Below, one piece after another: positions 25,847-38,035 of a stretch of 64,000 bases of DNA. The notes below the pieces were generated by a model that was not told where the DNA came from, searched no databases, and saw only the letters and a program-made list of their open reading frames with translations. Position numbers and translations under genes: made by a program. The DNA lies in assembly GCF_021018805.1 (NCBI RefSeq), contig NC_086251.1, forward strand, positions 19,945,098 to 20,009,097. The letters run 5' to 3'. This DNA comes from Prinia subflava (lineage: Eukaryota; Chordata; Aves; Passeriformes; Cisticolidae). Position 1 is the first letter of the stretch. The number at the start of each line of letters is the position of its first letter.

Positions 25847-28800
25847 ACAAAGGACAGGAAATCTTAGCAGGTGAGAGGATCAAAGAAATGTTTTCACAGC
25901 AGAAGGTCTTCTCTTAATGTGTGGGAATAGGTAGTCAAAGCAAGCTGTTCTTCAACAAGGAAGAAAAGAGAAAGAGAAAAAACACCATGACTGAACAACA
26001 AAGAAAATTGTATTTATTGTTCAATTCAAATATCTGCCAAAGAAAACCAAGATACATTTTCTTCTACTTAGTTCACTACTTTTTCTTATGTTTGCTTTTA
26101 TTTAAGTAAATCATTGTATTTTGCAAGGTTTTACATTCAAAACCTTTACTTTCTCTGTTGTGGGAGTTACAACATTATCCCAAACACCCTCCAGGCAGAA
26201 ATGGCAGAAAGAGAGGCTCCTACTCCCGTATCCCTCAGGATGGCAGCAGCCAAGATGCCAGTGCTTCCATAGGGGCACTTTGGGCACAGCAGTGGTCTGA
26301 AGAGGTGACTCAGCACCTCTACAAACAGTGTCACACAGCCAGGAAGGGAGGGCACCTTACAGGGAGGCCCAGGCATGGCCTGGGGGTGGCTGCACCAAAA
26401 ACAGCCAAACCCATCCTGCGGTGGAGCACACACAGTCAAGAAATCTCTCAGAGGGATGCTTATTTCATAAGGATAATGGTTACCATTGAATGGGTCCTGA
26501 AATGCTTTCTTGAATGGAGATGGACTGGAATATAATTTCTATAATATATAACATATATCATATCATATCATATCTCAAGATAATAATCTGGTTTAAATTG
26601 GCCTATCTAATGTGAGGTTTAAAAAGTTTTCAGATCTCTAAAAAGTCTCCAGAAGTGTGGTTATTTCTGGCATAAGGGATTAGCTGTCGGTTTTTTCCTT
26701 ATCCTCTGCTTTTTCTTTCCTAACTCAGCCTCTATCCCTGTGTAATAGAAGGAAAAGACGTGATCAAAATTTCATGGCTAATGATGTGGCAAAGTTCACA
26801 GGTGGAGGAAAATTATTGATCAAGCCAAGTGATATAGCTGGAAAAAACCAGAAAAGCTTTCAAGTACACAATCATAAATGAGCCCAGAAGCTTGTCAGTT
26901 TTTCCCAGCTGTGGAACTTGGTATCATGAGAGCTGTTTCCTCTCTCTGTGACCTGGTTTGTGTGGATCCTCTGGGGGCACAGCAGGGAGAACGTGCTGGG
27001 AGCAAGGGAGCCCAGTGAAGTGTCCTGGCATCCCACTTCATAAACCGGCACAGCCTTGGATGAAAAGTGCCTTGTTGCCCTGAAATCGCTCTTAATTCAA
27101 TCCACAATAAAATCACTTACAAATAAAAGCATTCTTTCATGAAATTCAAAATGGATAATATTGTCTCAAAATTTATGAAAGGCAATGCTGAAGCTATGGA
27201 AGGAAAACCAATTTGAGATTCATTAGGGAGAGACGGACTCCCTCCTACAGACCTTTTTCTCTGCCTTCCCCCCAGCAGTTCAGTTCAGCCTTTCCCCATG
27301 CCCACCTGGCAGGGGTAGTCCTGTCCATTTGCCTTTCCCCTCAGATTTAACCCACAGGAAGGTTCAGCTAGGCAGATTGCCACAGGTAATGATCCTTATT
27401 ACCACAGGTAATAATCAGGCAGGTCTGATCCCTCTCCCTGAAATCCATTTATTTCTTTTCTATCCAGACAAAATGCAGATTCTTCTTCATTAAAATATGG
27501 GTCCTTTGACTTTCTGTGCATTGTAGCAGGTGTTATTTCCCATTCTTCTCTGACCACTTGCCCATGCTCTGTGCTTCCTTCTACATCCTCTCACAGCTAT
27601 AAATGTGTATAACTTTGCATTCGTGACCTTACACTGAACCCCACACATCACAATAATCTTAACAAGTGTGCTTGAAATTAGCATCTCTGTGAGATAACCC
27701 CATATATCTCCTGACTGGATTTCAGCTGAAAGAAGATACAAAAGGAATTAAACACTTTATGGCAATTGAAGATTTAGCAGTGTTGGCTGTGAATATCTTT
27801 CTTCTTAACACACTCAAGTAAGTGTCCTACTCGCACGCCTCATAGCAATAATGAATGCTTTCTCACAGCTCTGAGCAAGGAGATGATGACTATATCTCAT
27901 TTTTTACTTGAGGGGCTGAGACAGATGGGCTGACAGATTAAGTTCACAAGTGTATTTGTCAACATGGTCCAAAATTAGATGTTTAGACATTTTTTTTTGT
28001 TTCTTCTTTTGTTTGCTTTTAAATTTTGTTGTTTCTTCTACGAGCACCAGAGCAGACTCCCATTGGCTTCCACTACTGCTGTCAGTGACCATCCTTCTGG
28101 TGGTCAAATTGTTGGATGCCAAGTGAGGAATCCAGAAAAACCAATCTTGGCTTAAGAAACCCAGACAAAATGTTTGGGTTTTCTGTGCCACTCTTTAACA
28201 GAGCTGTAGATAAAATCTGCTGGAGTCTGCCTGTTAGAGCAGAAGGCATCCTCTCTTTCTTGTATCCTCTGATTTAACTCTCCACAGTTCTGCCAATTTC
28301 TGCAGGCTGTGAGGCAGATGTCTGACCACTTCCTACCCTTGGTTAAACACCATAAGGCAACATTTTACGAAGCTCTCTCCCTTTGTGTCATTTTGCACAA
28401 GATAAGCAAAGCAGTTGGTAGAAATGCTTGTTTGGATGATGCGCCTTTGTTCAGGACTTTCAGTGCTCCCTGCTGTCTGGACAATTGCTGTTTTGTTTTT
28501 ATTCCATTATTTTAAACATTCTGAGACATTTCAAGCCCAGAATGTTCTGCAAGGTCGGCTTCTCAAGGCTGGGGGTGAGACGCACTGCAGCGCTGCCTGT
28601 GATTTGGTGACTCTCCAGCCAGAAACTTCTGCCTTGACTTGAGGCTCCTTTCTGACATTTGCTGAGATATAAGGAGAAGCAGAAAGGAGAAATGGCAAAA
28701 GGAAGTGCAGGGTGAGTCTGTGCTGTCCTTGTTCCATTCAGAGACAAATAAGAAAAGGCTTGAAAAGTGGGACATTTTCTCCCTCCTGAAAAACCTCCAT

Positions 28801-29284
28801 TCTCTTCTTATTCTTAGCCTTTCAAGCATCAGAAAGGTCAAGACTTAGCAGAACTGCTTTTCCTTGTGGAAATGCAAGGATATCTGCGTTACTGGCTGTA
28901 TAGAGCAGGCTGAGATGAGGCTTCAGCAAACTGATTTTTTTTTTCCTCCAGCTGTCTTATGCAGTGTTGCATTAAACTTGTACTAACAAAAGCCAGAATT
29001 TTAAACAGTCAAGATATAATTTACTTTTTCTCTAAGTTATTTGTGCCATGCCTTTATCATAGATATCATAATCCTATTAGTAAGCTGTCCAGAGGGTTTA
29101 TCAGGAAAAAGAGTAGAGACAAAATCTGAATTTTTCATGTGCAAGGTATCTGCTGAAAAGTTCTCTGAGATTATCTGTAAATTGCAAACACTTTCAGGCA
29201 TTCTTATAGATAGAAGAATGCAAAGCAAAGACATGGACTTGTGTGTTCCTCCCTTGGTATCATCTCCAAAAGCTGGGAAAAGCT
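25847..29284. other. Intergenic, no gene seen
   Basis: AT-rich sequence with a short ATATC/ATCAT repeat at about 26543-26578 and a local repeat of CCACAGGTAATRAT at about 27380-27415. No exon or named repeat is recognised. Confidence 0.6.
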
Positions 29285-29425
29285 GTGGTTAAGTTCACCA
29301 TGGAGGCATTTAAAAGGTGTGTAGACAAGGTTCTTAGGGACATGGCTAAGTGGTGGAGTTGTCACTGGTAGGTTTATGTTGGACTCGATCTTTTACGACC
29401 TAAATATTCCTATAATTCTAAGAGT
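29285..29425 (+). mobile_element. CR1 LINE 3' fragment, sense on plus
   Basis: Follows the end of CR1-type elements: GGAGGCATTTAAAAGGTGTG, TAGACAAGGTTCTTAGGGAC, ATGGCTAAGTGGTGGAGTTG, GGTTTATGTTGGACTCGATC, then a decayed ACCTAAATATTCCTATAATTC that corresponds to the ATTCTATGATTC terminal repeat. It is in opposite orientation to the three minus-strand CR1 pieces and is well diverged. Confidence 0.75.
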
Positions 29426-29898
29426 TTTCTGATTTCTCCTGCTCTGGGTCTGTAGGCTGCTTTCCATAAGCAAGAGGCACACAGCTGATGTAGGGAAAAC
29501 CAAAAGCCTTTCAGCCTTCAAAAGATGTTCATCTGAACAATAATACCTCTGATCCCACTGTTATTTCAAAAATCTTGGGCTGCCTCAGGAAATGGTGCCA
29601 CAGGGATCTGCAGTGCTCCCTGAGCAGCACTGAACCAGCGTTTATCACAGATGGAAGCTGTTCATCTGTGCACAAAATAGGAACTGGGTGAGGGTCAAAA
29701 CTCTGCGCTGTGTTGTCCTGTAAAAGCTGCTGTAACACGAGAGGCCTGGTCCAGAACAAAGCTGTGTGAAATGTGCTCAGCTGAAACACAGCATTGCATG
29801 GAATGAATGTTACACACTTGAGAACTTTGCTCAAAAAGGATCCCTTTGTCCAGAAGGTACCTGGCCCCAGTTTGGATGTGATAATGAAAAACATAAAC

Positions 29899-29902
<4 letters not shown>

Positions 29903-29943
<41 letters not shown>
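29903..29943. repeat. Poly-T homopolymer, 41 bases
   Basis: An uninterrupted run of 41 T flanked by CTGCC and CTTGGAAATT. On the minus strand it would be a poly-A tail, but no retrocopy is recognisable next to it. It makes a spurious poly-lysine stretch in minus-strand open frames. The length is prone to sequencing error. Confidence 0.95.
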
Positions 29944-30264
29944 CTTGGAAATTGCTGAGGCTGAGGAAACAGAAATCCACTGAGACAAAAACCAAAGAGA
30001 AAAGTTGTCATTATTCTCATTTACTCTTTTACCCTCTCCTCATGATGCCTTGCCAGGACACACATTGAAAAGTTCACCAGGTCCTTGAATGAAGGAACAC
30101 AACTCTCCTTCTGTACAAAGAAAACAGGTATATTTCAGTGTGACACCAGGGAGAGATACTCAACAATGATGTCTTTTGTACAAATGAGAGGCTTTATTCA
30201 AGAGGAAGATAGCTGTGATGATGATAAAACTAATAATTTGTAACTTTGAGATGATGTTTTTCCT

Positions 30265-30385
30265 CCAAAAGACCTCACAAAGGAGGGCATTCTTATCCTA
30301 CCATTATAGCAAAAGGGAACTATTACAACAAGGAATGAAGGAACTAGTCTAAGATCAAATGGTAGATTGTGGGAGAGAAACAACC
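30265..30385 (-). repeat. Possible MIR-like SINE relic
   Basis: Landmarks CATTCTTATCCTACCATTAT, AAAAGGGAACTATTA, GGAACTAGTCTAAGATCAAATGG resemble, at high divergence, the reverse-complement MIR order (tatccccattttaca, gggaaactgag, gacttgcccaaggtcacatgg). Confidence 0.35.
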
Positions 30386-30694
30386 ACTGTCCTGTTCCTG
30401 TCCAGCATGTTTAGCCTGCCCCAGGAAGCATGCTGAAGATAAGAGCTGTTTCCTCAGTCTGATCTTCTGAGGGAGGAATTGACACTCATGAAATTTCATC
30501 TTCTCCCTCCAGTGCTGCTGCTACTCTTCATCCCCTCTTGCCAGCCTGGCATGGTTTCTCCAAACCCAGGGCAGCCTGGACACAGGAACAGCATCAGTGA
30601 AGAGGGCAGGTTTGCAGGGCTGTCGCTGCTTTGCTGCAGTGCAGTCAGTGCTCTCAGCAGTGAGCTAACAAAGCTCTTGTACACGCACGCAGGC

Positions 30695-31640
30695 ACAGCT
30701 CACACACACAGCTCACAGCTCACACACACAGCTCACAGCTCACACACACAGCTCACAGCTCACACACACAGCTCACAGCTCACACACACAGCACACACAC
30801 AGCTCACACACAGCTCACAGCTCACACACACAGCTCACACAGCTCACACACAGCTCACAGCTCACACACACAGCTCACAGCTCACACACACAGCACACAC
30901 ACAGCTCACAGCTCACACACACAGCTCACAGCTCACACACACAGCACACACACAGCTCACACACAGCTCACAGCTCACACACACAGCTCACACACACAGC
31001 TCACAGCTCACACACACAGCACACACACAGCTCACAGCTCACAGCTCACACAGCTCACAGCTCACACACACAGCTCACAGCTCACACACAGCTCACAGCT
31101 CACACACACAGCTCACACAGCTCACACACACAGCTTACAGCTCACACACAGCTCACACACAGCTCACACACAGCTCACAGCTCACACACACAGCTCACAG
31201 CTCACACACACAGCACACACACACAGCTCACACAAAGCTCACAGCTCACACAAAGCTCACAGCTCACACACACAGCTCACACAGCTCACACACACAGCTT
31301 ACAGCTCACACACAGCTCACACACAGCTCACACACAGCTCACAGCTCACACACACAGCTCACAGCTCACACACAGCTCACACACAGCTCACACACACAGC
31401 TCACAGCTCACAGCTCACACACAGCTCACAGCTCACACACAGCTCACACACAGCTCACAGCTCACACACAGCTCACACACAGCTTACACACACAGCTCAC
31501 ACACAGCTCACAGCTCACACACAGCTCACAGCTCACACACACAGCACACACACAGCTCACACAAAGCTCACAGCTCACACAAAGCTCACAGCTCACACAC
31601 ACAGCACACACACAGCTCACACACAGCTCACTGCTCACAG
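30695..31640. repeat. AGCT/CA minisatellite with higher-order structure
   Basis: About 945 bases built almost entirely of CAGCTCACA and CAGCTCACACACA type units (9 to 13 bp) with rare variants CAGCTTACA, CAAAGCTCACA and CAGCACACACA. Variant positions recur: CAGCTTACAG starts at 31131 and again in the same context at 31295 (164 bp apart), and the CACAAAGCTC doublet starts at 31231 and 31560 (329 bp apart, about twice 164). This points to segmental duplication inside the array. The array has no stop codon in one plus frame, which creates a 411-aa His/Thr/Gln/Leu/Ser open frame that I do not regard as a gene. Confidence 0.97.
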
Positions 31641-34380
31641 CAGTCTTGGTGGGTGGGAGCAGCCTGTCCTGTCCTCAGAGCAGCAGATGTCCAGGCCATA
31701 TGTCTCCTCCTTAAGAATCCTCACAGCCTGGGACACTCTTACAGCAAGGGCCTTGTGGTAAGGGCAAGGGCAGTGGGGAAATGCGTTGTCACCTTACAAG
31801 AGGAGAAAATTCCAGTCTGGGAAAGAGATGTTCAGAGCAGCTGAATAACAAACAGATATGTAGTCACTTGCCTGAGATTCTGTTGTGTTATTGCCATTGA
31901 ATGCTGAGAAGCAGTCTTGTGATGTAATTTTTTTAAATTAAAAACCAGCTAAACCTGATCCATTTTTTATAAGGAAATATGTCTTTTTCACAGTGATGAC
32001 TTCCAGCTTATTGTACATCATCAGGAGACAGGAGCTACGGGAGCGTGGAAATCCAGGTGCTGAGCTTTGCAATGCACTGTGCTGCAAGGGAACAGCCTGG
32101 CAATACTTTACACAAGTTCACCCAGTGATTATATGGAAGTAGCTTCACCAGATGAAGCCTCATTATGGCAGATGCTGTGCATGCACAGGGAGAGGCTCCT
32201 CACCCAGATGGGTTATGGTCTCTCTAGCATAGACACTTCAGAGGCTGAAGGCATAATGAAAGGGGATGTCTTGTCAAAGATCTCAAGGGAGTTTTGTGGC
32301 AGAAGTGCAAACACAATAAATTCAAATCTGCTGAGCTAAAGCCTCTGTCCTGACTTCAAAAGCCCCTGCCCTTCACTGAGCAATTTCAGACTACTTTTTT
32401 CTTGACTCTCCTCTCCAGATGTTTACTGGAAAGTACTGTGGCATGGTGGTTAGAGATTCAGAACCACAAAGAAAATAAAAGAAACAAGAGAAACCTCCTT
32501 TGGGCTACTCTGGATAGAACTCAGGAGGTTTATGTATGGAAAATAGCTGTTTGCCAGGGATTTAGGAGTTGAAGGGAGACCTGTGAAGTGTCGTCACGAG
32601 GGCCAGAATAAACTGGAACAAACCCAGAACATCCTGAACAGATACATCATTTTCAACAGAGTTGTCAATTAGCACAGAGCAAGTCAGATGTCACTGGAGA
32701 AAAATCTCTGCACTTCAGGGACGGGAGGAATCTCTCCGTGACTCAAGAGCAGATGGTTTGGCAACAGCAGCAGCACAGCCAACTCCTATCACTGGATTAA
32801 CAAATTGCAGAGATATGCTCCCTCCTTTGTATTTACAGCACATGACTGGAAAGAGGGCTCAGGAAGGAAGGATAATGTGAGAAGAACTCACATGTAATGT
32901 CAGCTGAGTGGCCAGAAGGGATTCTCATGAAAGCCAGCAGCCTGCAGCAGCATGCTGCCTGTCTCCCTCTAGTAGCTACACCTTTCTGTTGGACATAGGA
33001 TCCTACCTTCTGACTTGAGATAAAACACAGCATTATAAAATACTGATATTTCCCTCTCTCTAGTTCTCACTGCTTAAATTAATGCTGAGCCTGTGTCTTT
33101 AAGCCCCGTTTGTTGCTTCTCTTGTTGCCATAGCGTTTAGTGTTTCCATGTTTGAGATTTCCTTTTTTTTCCTTCCAGACATTACCCCATCAGCACAATT
33201 CCAGACCTGGGATTCCAGCCACTTTTGGCTAAAGGGAAACTCATTTTTGTTGCTATAAAAGTATCAAGCCATGTAAATGCCTGTGGCTCAGATTTAGGTC
33301 CTGTGTCTAGGAATAGCAGCACAGCTGAGGGTGAGTAAGAGAAGTGAGGAAGGAGCAAACAGATCTCTGTGCATCTCATCTCATTTCTCCAGGTCTACCT
33401 GTCCTTTCAAGGACAGGGAGAGGAACAGACCTTTGACATCCTCTGGAACAGTAACAATCCTTGTGCTTTTGTCAGGGTGATTTTTGAGGTGGGGGATGCT
33501 TGCCTCAGGTCTGAGCCTCTGTTGCCTATCTGGAAAGCAGAAGTAGTGAATGGATATTTAATTGTCTTAGTAAAGTGTCTGCTGGTACAGGGATGGAACA
33601 ATGAGCTAAGCACAAGCACCAGTAATATTCAGCTATTTCTCACGGCATTATTAGCATTGCTTTCTGCAAAACATTGCTGTCGACTCACCCTGGCACTCAG
33701 ATTATTTAGGCTGCACAGTGTGTCAATCTGTTACAGGGCACTAGAGATTGAAAGAATGAGATAAAGTACTCTGGGGAATATAGCATTAATTTTTAACTAG
33801 CTCTAACCAACTGCTACTGCTAATTATTAACATTATACATTTCACTAAATTGTATTAAAATAAGCAAATATTCTTATTACTTAAGTAGCTTAATTAGCTA
33901 CTGTATTATGTCATATTATAATATATCAGAAGCAGCAGTACACGCTAGCCATGTATTGAGAAATTATATTAAAAATGTAGATAATTTTAGAAACGGGGAA
34001 AATTAAATTAAATTGGAAGTAATTTTTTAAATTACAAACAGAACATTTTATACAGTGCTTTTTTAATTTTAACACTTTTTCCATTCAAATTCTGTTCTTA
34101 ACTCTCATGAATTTCAAGGAGAAGAAAATCTAAGATCAGTCCTGGGACTTTTCGTGAGATAAAAATAAAAAGTGTGGTGCCAAATGCAAACAGTTTTCCT
34201 GGTTTCTACCCACTTCTGGTTTTTTGTGGTTTTAGATGAATATTTCCTAAGTACTCATGGGTTATGTTGCTCAGGGAAAACCCCTGAGAGAAAGGAATTT
34301 CAATAAAGAGCTTGTTGGCCATACTATGGTGATTTATTTTTATTACCACTTCTTGAAACAGTATTTTTTTGTCTTTTTCC

Positions 34381-34406
34381 TTTTTTTTTTTTTTTTTTTT
34401 TTTTTT
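34381..34406. repeat. Poly-T homopolymer, 26 bases
   Basis: Uninterrupted run of 26 T preceded by a T-rich lead-in (GTCTTTTTCC). No retroposon body is recognised beside it. Confidence 0.95.
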
Positions 34407-34950
34407 AACTTCTCACATGAAAGAATATTTCTGGCAAAGGGGAAACTAGTAAAATCCTCAGGGTGAAAGTTTCTCATTTGGACTGTCTTGAGAATCCAAA
34501 AGAAAAGAGGGCTAACAATAGAAGCAAGGCTGAGAAGTTGGGTAAGTCATGGTTAGGGAAGCAAAAAATGTTGATCAGCTGTGGGAATCCCCAAGGCTCA
34601 CTACCAGAGCACTGTATGGTGACATGCAGGAACTTGTTGCAGCAGCAGTGAAGAGCCACTGCTGTGGAAAAGCACAGGCAAATGTTCTGGCTTCCCTATG
34701 GAGGCTCTTCAAGAGGCTGAGAAGGCCGGCCTAGCACAAAGCAGGTCTGCAGCAGAGCAGGAGTTATTTGCAGAGCACGTTCATTTGTTAGGCACCCCAC
34801 ACAAATGAGTGGTGGACAAGACCTGACCTTTCAAAGGGTCTCTAGCTGGGATTTCTGTTATCTGAACAATTCCCATCACTGTGTCTCTCTAGCTTTGCTA
34901 GCAACCACAGTGAAGCCTATTAAGCCACCAACCAGAAGCACAAGTAGCTG

Positions 34951-34984
34951 GTAAGGACTGACAGGTAAGGACTGACAGGTAAGG
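34951..34984. repeat. 14-bp tandem duplication
   Basis: The unit GTAAGGACTGACAG occurs twice (34951-34964, 34965-34978) followed by a partial third copy GTAAGG. Each copy carries a donor-like GTAAGG, but no exon is evident. Confidence 0.95.
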
Positions 34985-35956
34985 TGATCTCCTTTTCCAG
35001 GTTCCCTGGCTATGTGAATGTTCCCTCCCCAGAGAATGTGCACATTTCTGAGCAAGTCAAATTAGAGCCTGCAGTAAAAAACAAGGGGGATGTAAAAACA
35101 TTTGCAAAATCAAGAGGTACATTCAAGCAATATTGTCTGATGCTGTACAGCAGAACTGCAATGGTGAAAAATCAAATCATGGGTTGAGAAGGGGAAAGCT
35201 CAAGCTGCATCTAAAATCCTAATGAGGATTTGAAAAGATACTAAAGACGATCCTAAATAAAGATCAATACAGGCAGATTCTCACAAAGATTAAAGACATA
35301 TAACCATGTATGGAAACTGCACATTGGAAATTCTCACCTCAGGCTTTTTATTAGCACAGGGCTGCTGACTTACCTCTGGTAGGAACAGGAGGCAGCTGTG
35401 GATTTATCTTCTCTTCCCTGAGCTCCCTTTGTTCATGACAGGCTAAAAATTATTTTTTTTTCTTACCTCCTTGCCAGCCAGCCCAATTGTCCAGCTAATT
35501 GCCCCCTCACCAGCCAAGTTAATATACAAGCTAAGTTCAATGTTTGAATTTCCACCAACAGAAATATTTTGGAAATTTAATAGCACAACTGTTCTACTAA
35601 GGCTGCCTGAAGGGAACTCAACTTTTCTGGAGCAAAAACTGATTTCATCTTCTGCTGTTTTATTTTAAAGATCCAGATCCAGATGATGTCATCGTTTTGC
35701 CAATTACACTCCTGTGTCGGCTGCATCCAGTCAGCGGCATCCAAGAACACGGAATGTCAAAGGCTCTGAGCTCCAAGGAATGTCTCAGCTGGCACTTGAC
35801 TCCCCTTGGCTTCTGCACACCGTGCACATGTGCACAGAAGGCTTTTGCTATTTCAACTCAAATCTGACATCCCAATTTGTAGAGCTGTCATCATGAGGAC
35901 TGATTTTGATTGTGTGGTTTTGACTTCCCCACTCACAGAGACAGACATAAACACAA

Positions 35957-36140
35957 ATGTCCAGCACGCAGCTGGACAAACACATCGTGTGATGGGTGAG
36001 CAGCTGGCCCACAGACGGGCACAAAGGGTTACAGTGAACGGGGTGGCATCAGATGGTGACCTGTCACCAGTGGGGTTCCACAGGGCTCCATCCTCAGCCC
36101 TGTGCCCTTCAACATCTTCATAAATTATTTGTATGTAGGA
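35957..36140 (+). mobile_element. CR1-type reverse transcriptase fragment
   Basis: The plus strand reads GTCACCAGTGGGGTTCCACA followed by GGGCTCCATCCTCAGCCCTG and CCCTTCAACATCTTCATAAA. In frame this gives [23 protein letters not shown], the conserved RT palm motif of CR1 LINEs (usually [23 protein letters not shown]). The 60-80 bases upstream also fit the CR1 ORF2 pattern (GACAAACACATCGTG, CACAGACGGGCACAAAGGGT). Homology ends abruptly near 36140. It is an isolated, non-functional piece; an LTR element carrying a related segment cannot be excluded. Confidence 0.7.
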
Positions 36141-37889
36141 CTTCCTCATCCAAAGTGAGGAAAAAGTCTCGAAGAGACAAGTTTTGGGAGAGCTGAGCTG
36201 TTTGCTGTTGTGTTGGTATTCAGACCATCGAGCTCTACTAAAAACAGCAAATCATGGAATAACTTGCATTTAAGTAGAGATTCTTAGTGATACACAGTCG
36301 GCATCTAAACAACCTTTGACATTTCAGAGCATTTGACCATGAGCAGATTCAACTTTGATGTTTGAAGGTAATAAAGCAAGTAAGATGGGTGTTGTATATT
36401 AAATATTGTTTTGTTTCCTGGGCAGAATTCATAACATGAGCTCATCTGAGCATGTCACAGCTGTAGTCTACATCAGAGCCTGAGCATCATCCTCACATTG
36501 CATATTTAACCTAGTAAATATTGTGCTTTCTTTGGTTTTGGCAGCAGGAGGCAGGAAGTTCTCAAAGTCCTTGTGTGGGCTCCTGAGTGCTGCAGCTCCT
36601 GATGAGAGGATATACAGAAGGAAGGTCCAAGGTCTTCATACAGGCTTTGTCCTTGTCCTTTGTTCTAGCAGGCAGAGAGAGAGCACCAGCAGTAATTTGA
36701 GATAATTGCTTCAGGTTGCCTGTCCATGCACTGGCATAACACAGCAGCACAGAGTGTGGAGGAGGTTCACAGTGAATGCAGCCCCTACAAAGCCAAACTG
36801 CCCCTTGTTGGTGCTTAATTTGAGAAACCATGTAAAAGACAATTAGAGAAATGCAATGTATTTCTTTACACTTAGTTCTGTTCCAGAATAATTGACCATG
36901 TGGCATAGAGTTTGTGAAGGGACCTGTGATGCCTGGATCTGCCTCAGAGGTTTCAAAATGCCAATGCTGAACTTAAAGACAATTTTAAGGTAAGGACTGG
37001 AAGGCAGGGTGGGGTACAGGGGAGTCCTGGTGATCTGAACAGGGGAGCTGACACACCACATGAGCCCATGCATTTGCTTGTCCAGCACAGAAACACCCAG
37101 TACCAGCTCAGCTCCTCCCTACCAACAACTTGCCAGTTCTTGTGGGGCAGATTACATTAAGCCACATCTCTACTGCCACTCCATATCTGAGGAAGTTCAG
37201 ATGTCTATCCAAATCTATCTTAAAGCTTAAAAAATATAAAATATAAATATATATATATGCTTTCTGTATGATGCATTTGTTTGTTTGTGCTTCTCTTATC
37301 TCCCTGGTCTGTTTTCTTGTGACTAAGTTGAAAAACAGCTTTGTGATGCCTCACAAAGAGCAAGAGGAAGAGAAGAGAGTTCACTTCAGTAACTCATGAC
37401 TATGTTTATTTTTCTCTTCTTTGAGGGATTTGTTTTATGACTCTCACTAAACTGTTTACAGAAAGTTCAACAGCTAGGCAAAGTCATTTGCAAGGAAACT
37501 GGGCTAAATTAAAACAAAAATGTTGGTCAGCTTCCCAGAGGAGAAAAAAGTTTTTTCTCTGTTATGTCTGTTCTGCTCTTCCTCTCCACCCACATACTGG
37601 AGAAGTTCAAATGGGATAAAATGGGGAACTGGGTAGGAATAAAAACTTAAAGAACTGTAGCTAGGCTGGAAGATAGTTAAATTCATTTATCCCTCAAAAC
37701 TTCTGACTTTGCCAGTCTTTAGTTTGAGATCAGTGAGAAGAACACAGACCCATATAAACCAGAAGTTATGTGAAATGACAGTCTATAGCAACAACAAAAA
37801 AATTCTACTGCATTGACTTTCTTGAGCATCCACCAGCAATTGCTAGCTCTCAAAGAGAACTCAAAAACCTCTTTAGATATTATCAAGTA

Positions 37890-38035
37890 ACTTATCTTCA
37901 CAGCATCCCATTCTGCAAGTGGAGAAACCAAGGCACTGGCTAGCTAAATGTCTCACCCGCTGTCGCAGAGGGGAAATTCACAGAGCCAGCTGTAGAAATG
38001 AACACCTACATTTGCTGTCTTGCCAAACCATTGGA
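37890..38035 (-). repeat. Probable MIR-like SINE relic
   Basis: Ordered landmarks CACAGCATCCCATTCTGCAA, GTGGAGAAACCAAGGCACTG, CACAGAGCCAGCTGTAGAAATGA and CTGTCTTGCCAAACCATTGG follow the reverse-complement MIR layout (ccattttacagatggggaaactgaggcac, cagagccaggaa, aaccactag). Strongly diverged. Confidence 0.45.

Larger units (their letters stand above)
31641..35956. other. Intergenic, AT-rich, no gene seen
   Basis: No supported exon. The most AT-rich part is 33780-34080 with several TAATTA-like words. A 26-T homopolymer lies at 34381-34406 and a 14-bp tandem repeat at 34951-34984. The 131-aa plus frame at 33369-33764 is not recognisable. Confidence 0.6.

Noticed and set aside
29529..30020. Minus-strand frame with a long poly-lysine stretch
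   Set aside because: The lysines are the 41-T homopolymer read on the other strand; not a protein feature.
30479..31714. 411-codon plus-strand open frame rich in His, Thr, Gln, Leu and Ser
   Set aside because: It is a translation of the AGCT/CA minisatellite; the unit simply lacks stop codons in this frame, and no domain, splice context or promoter supports a gene.
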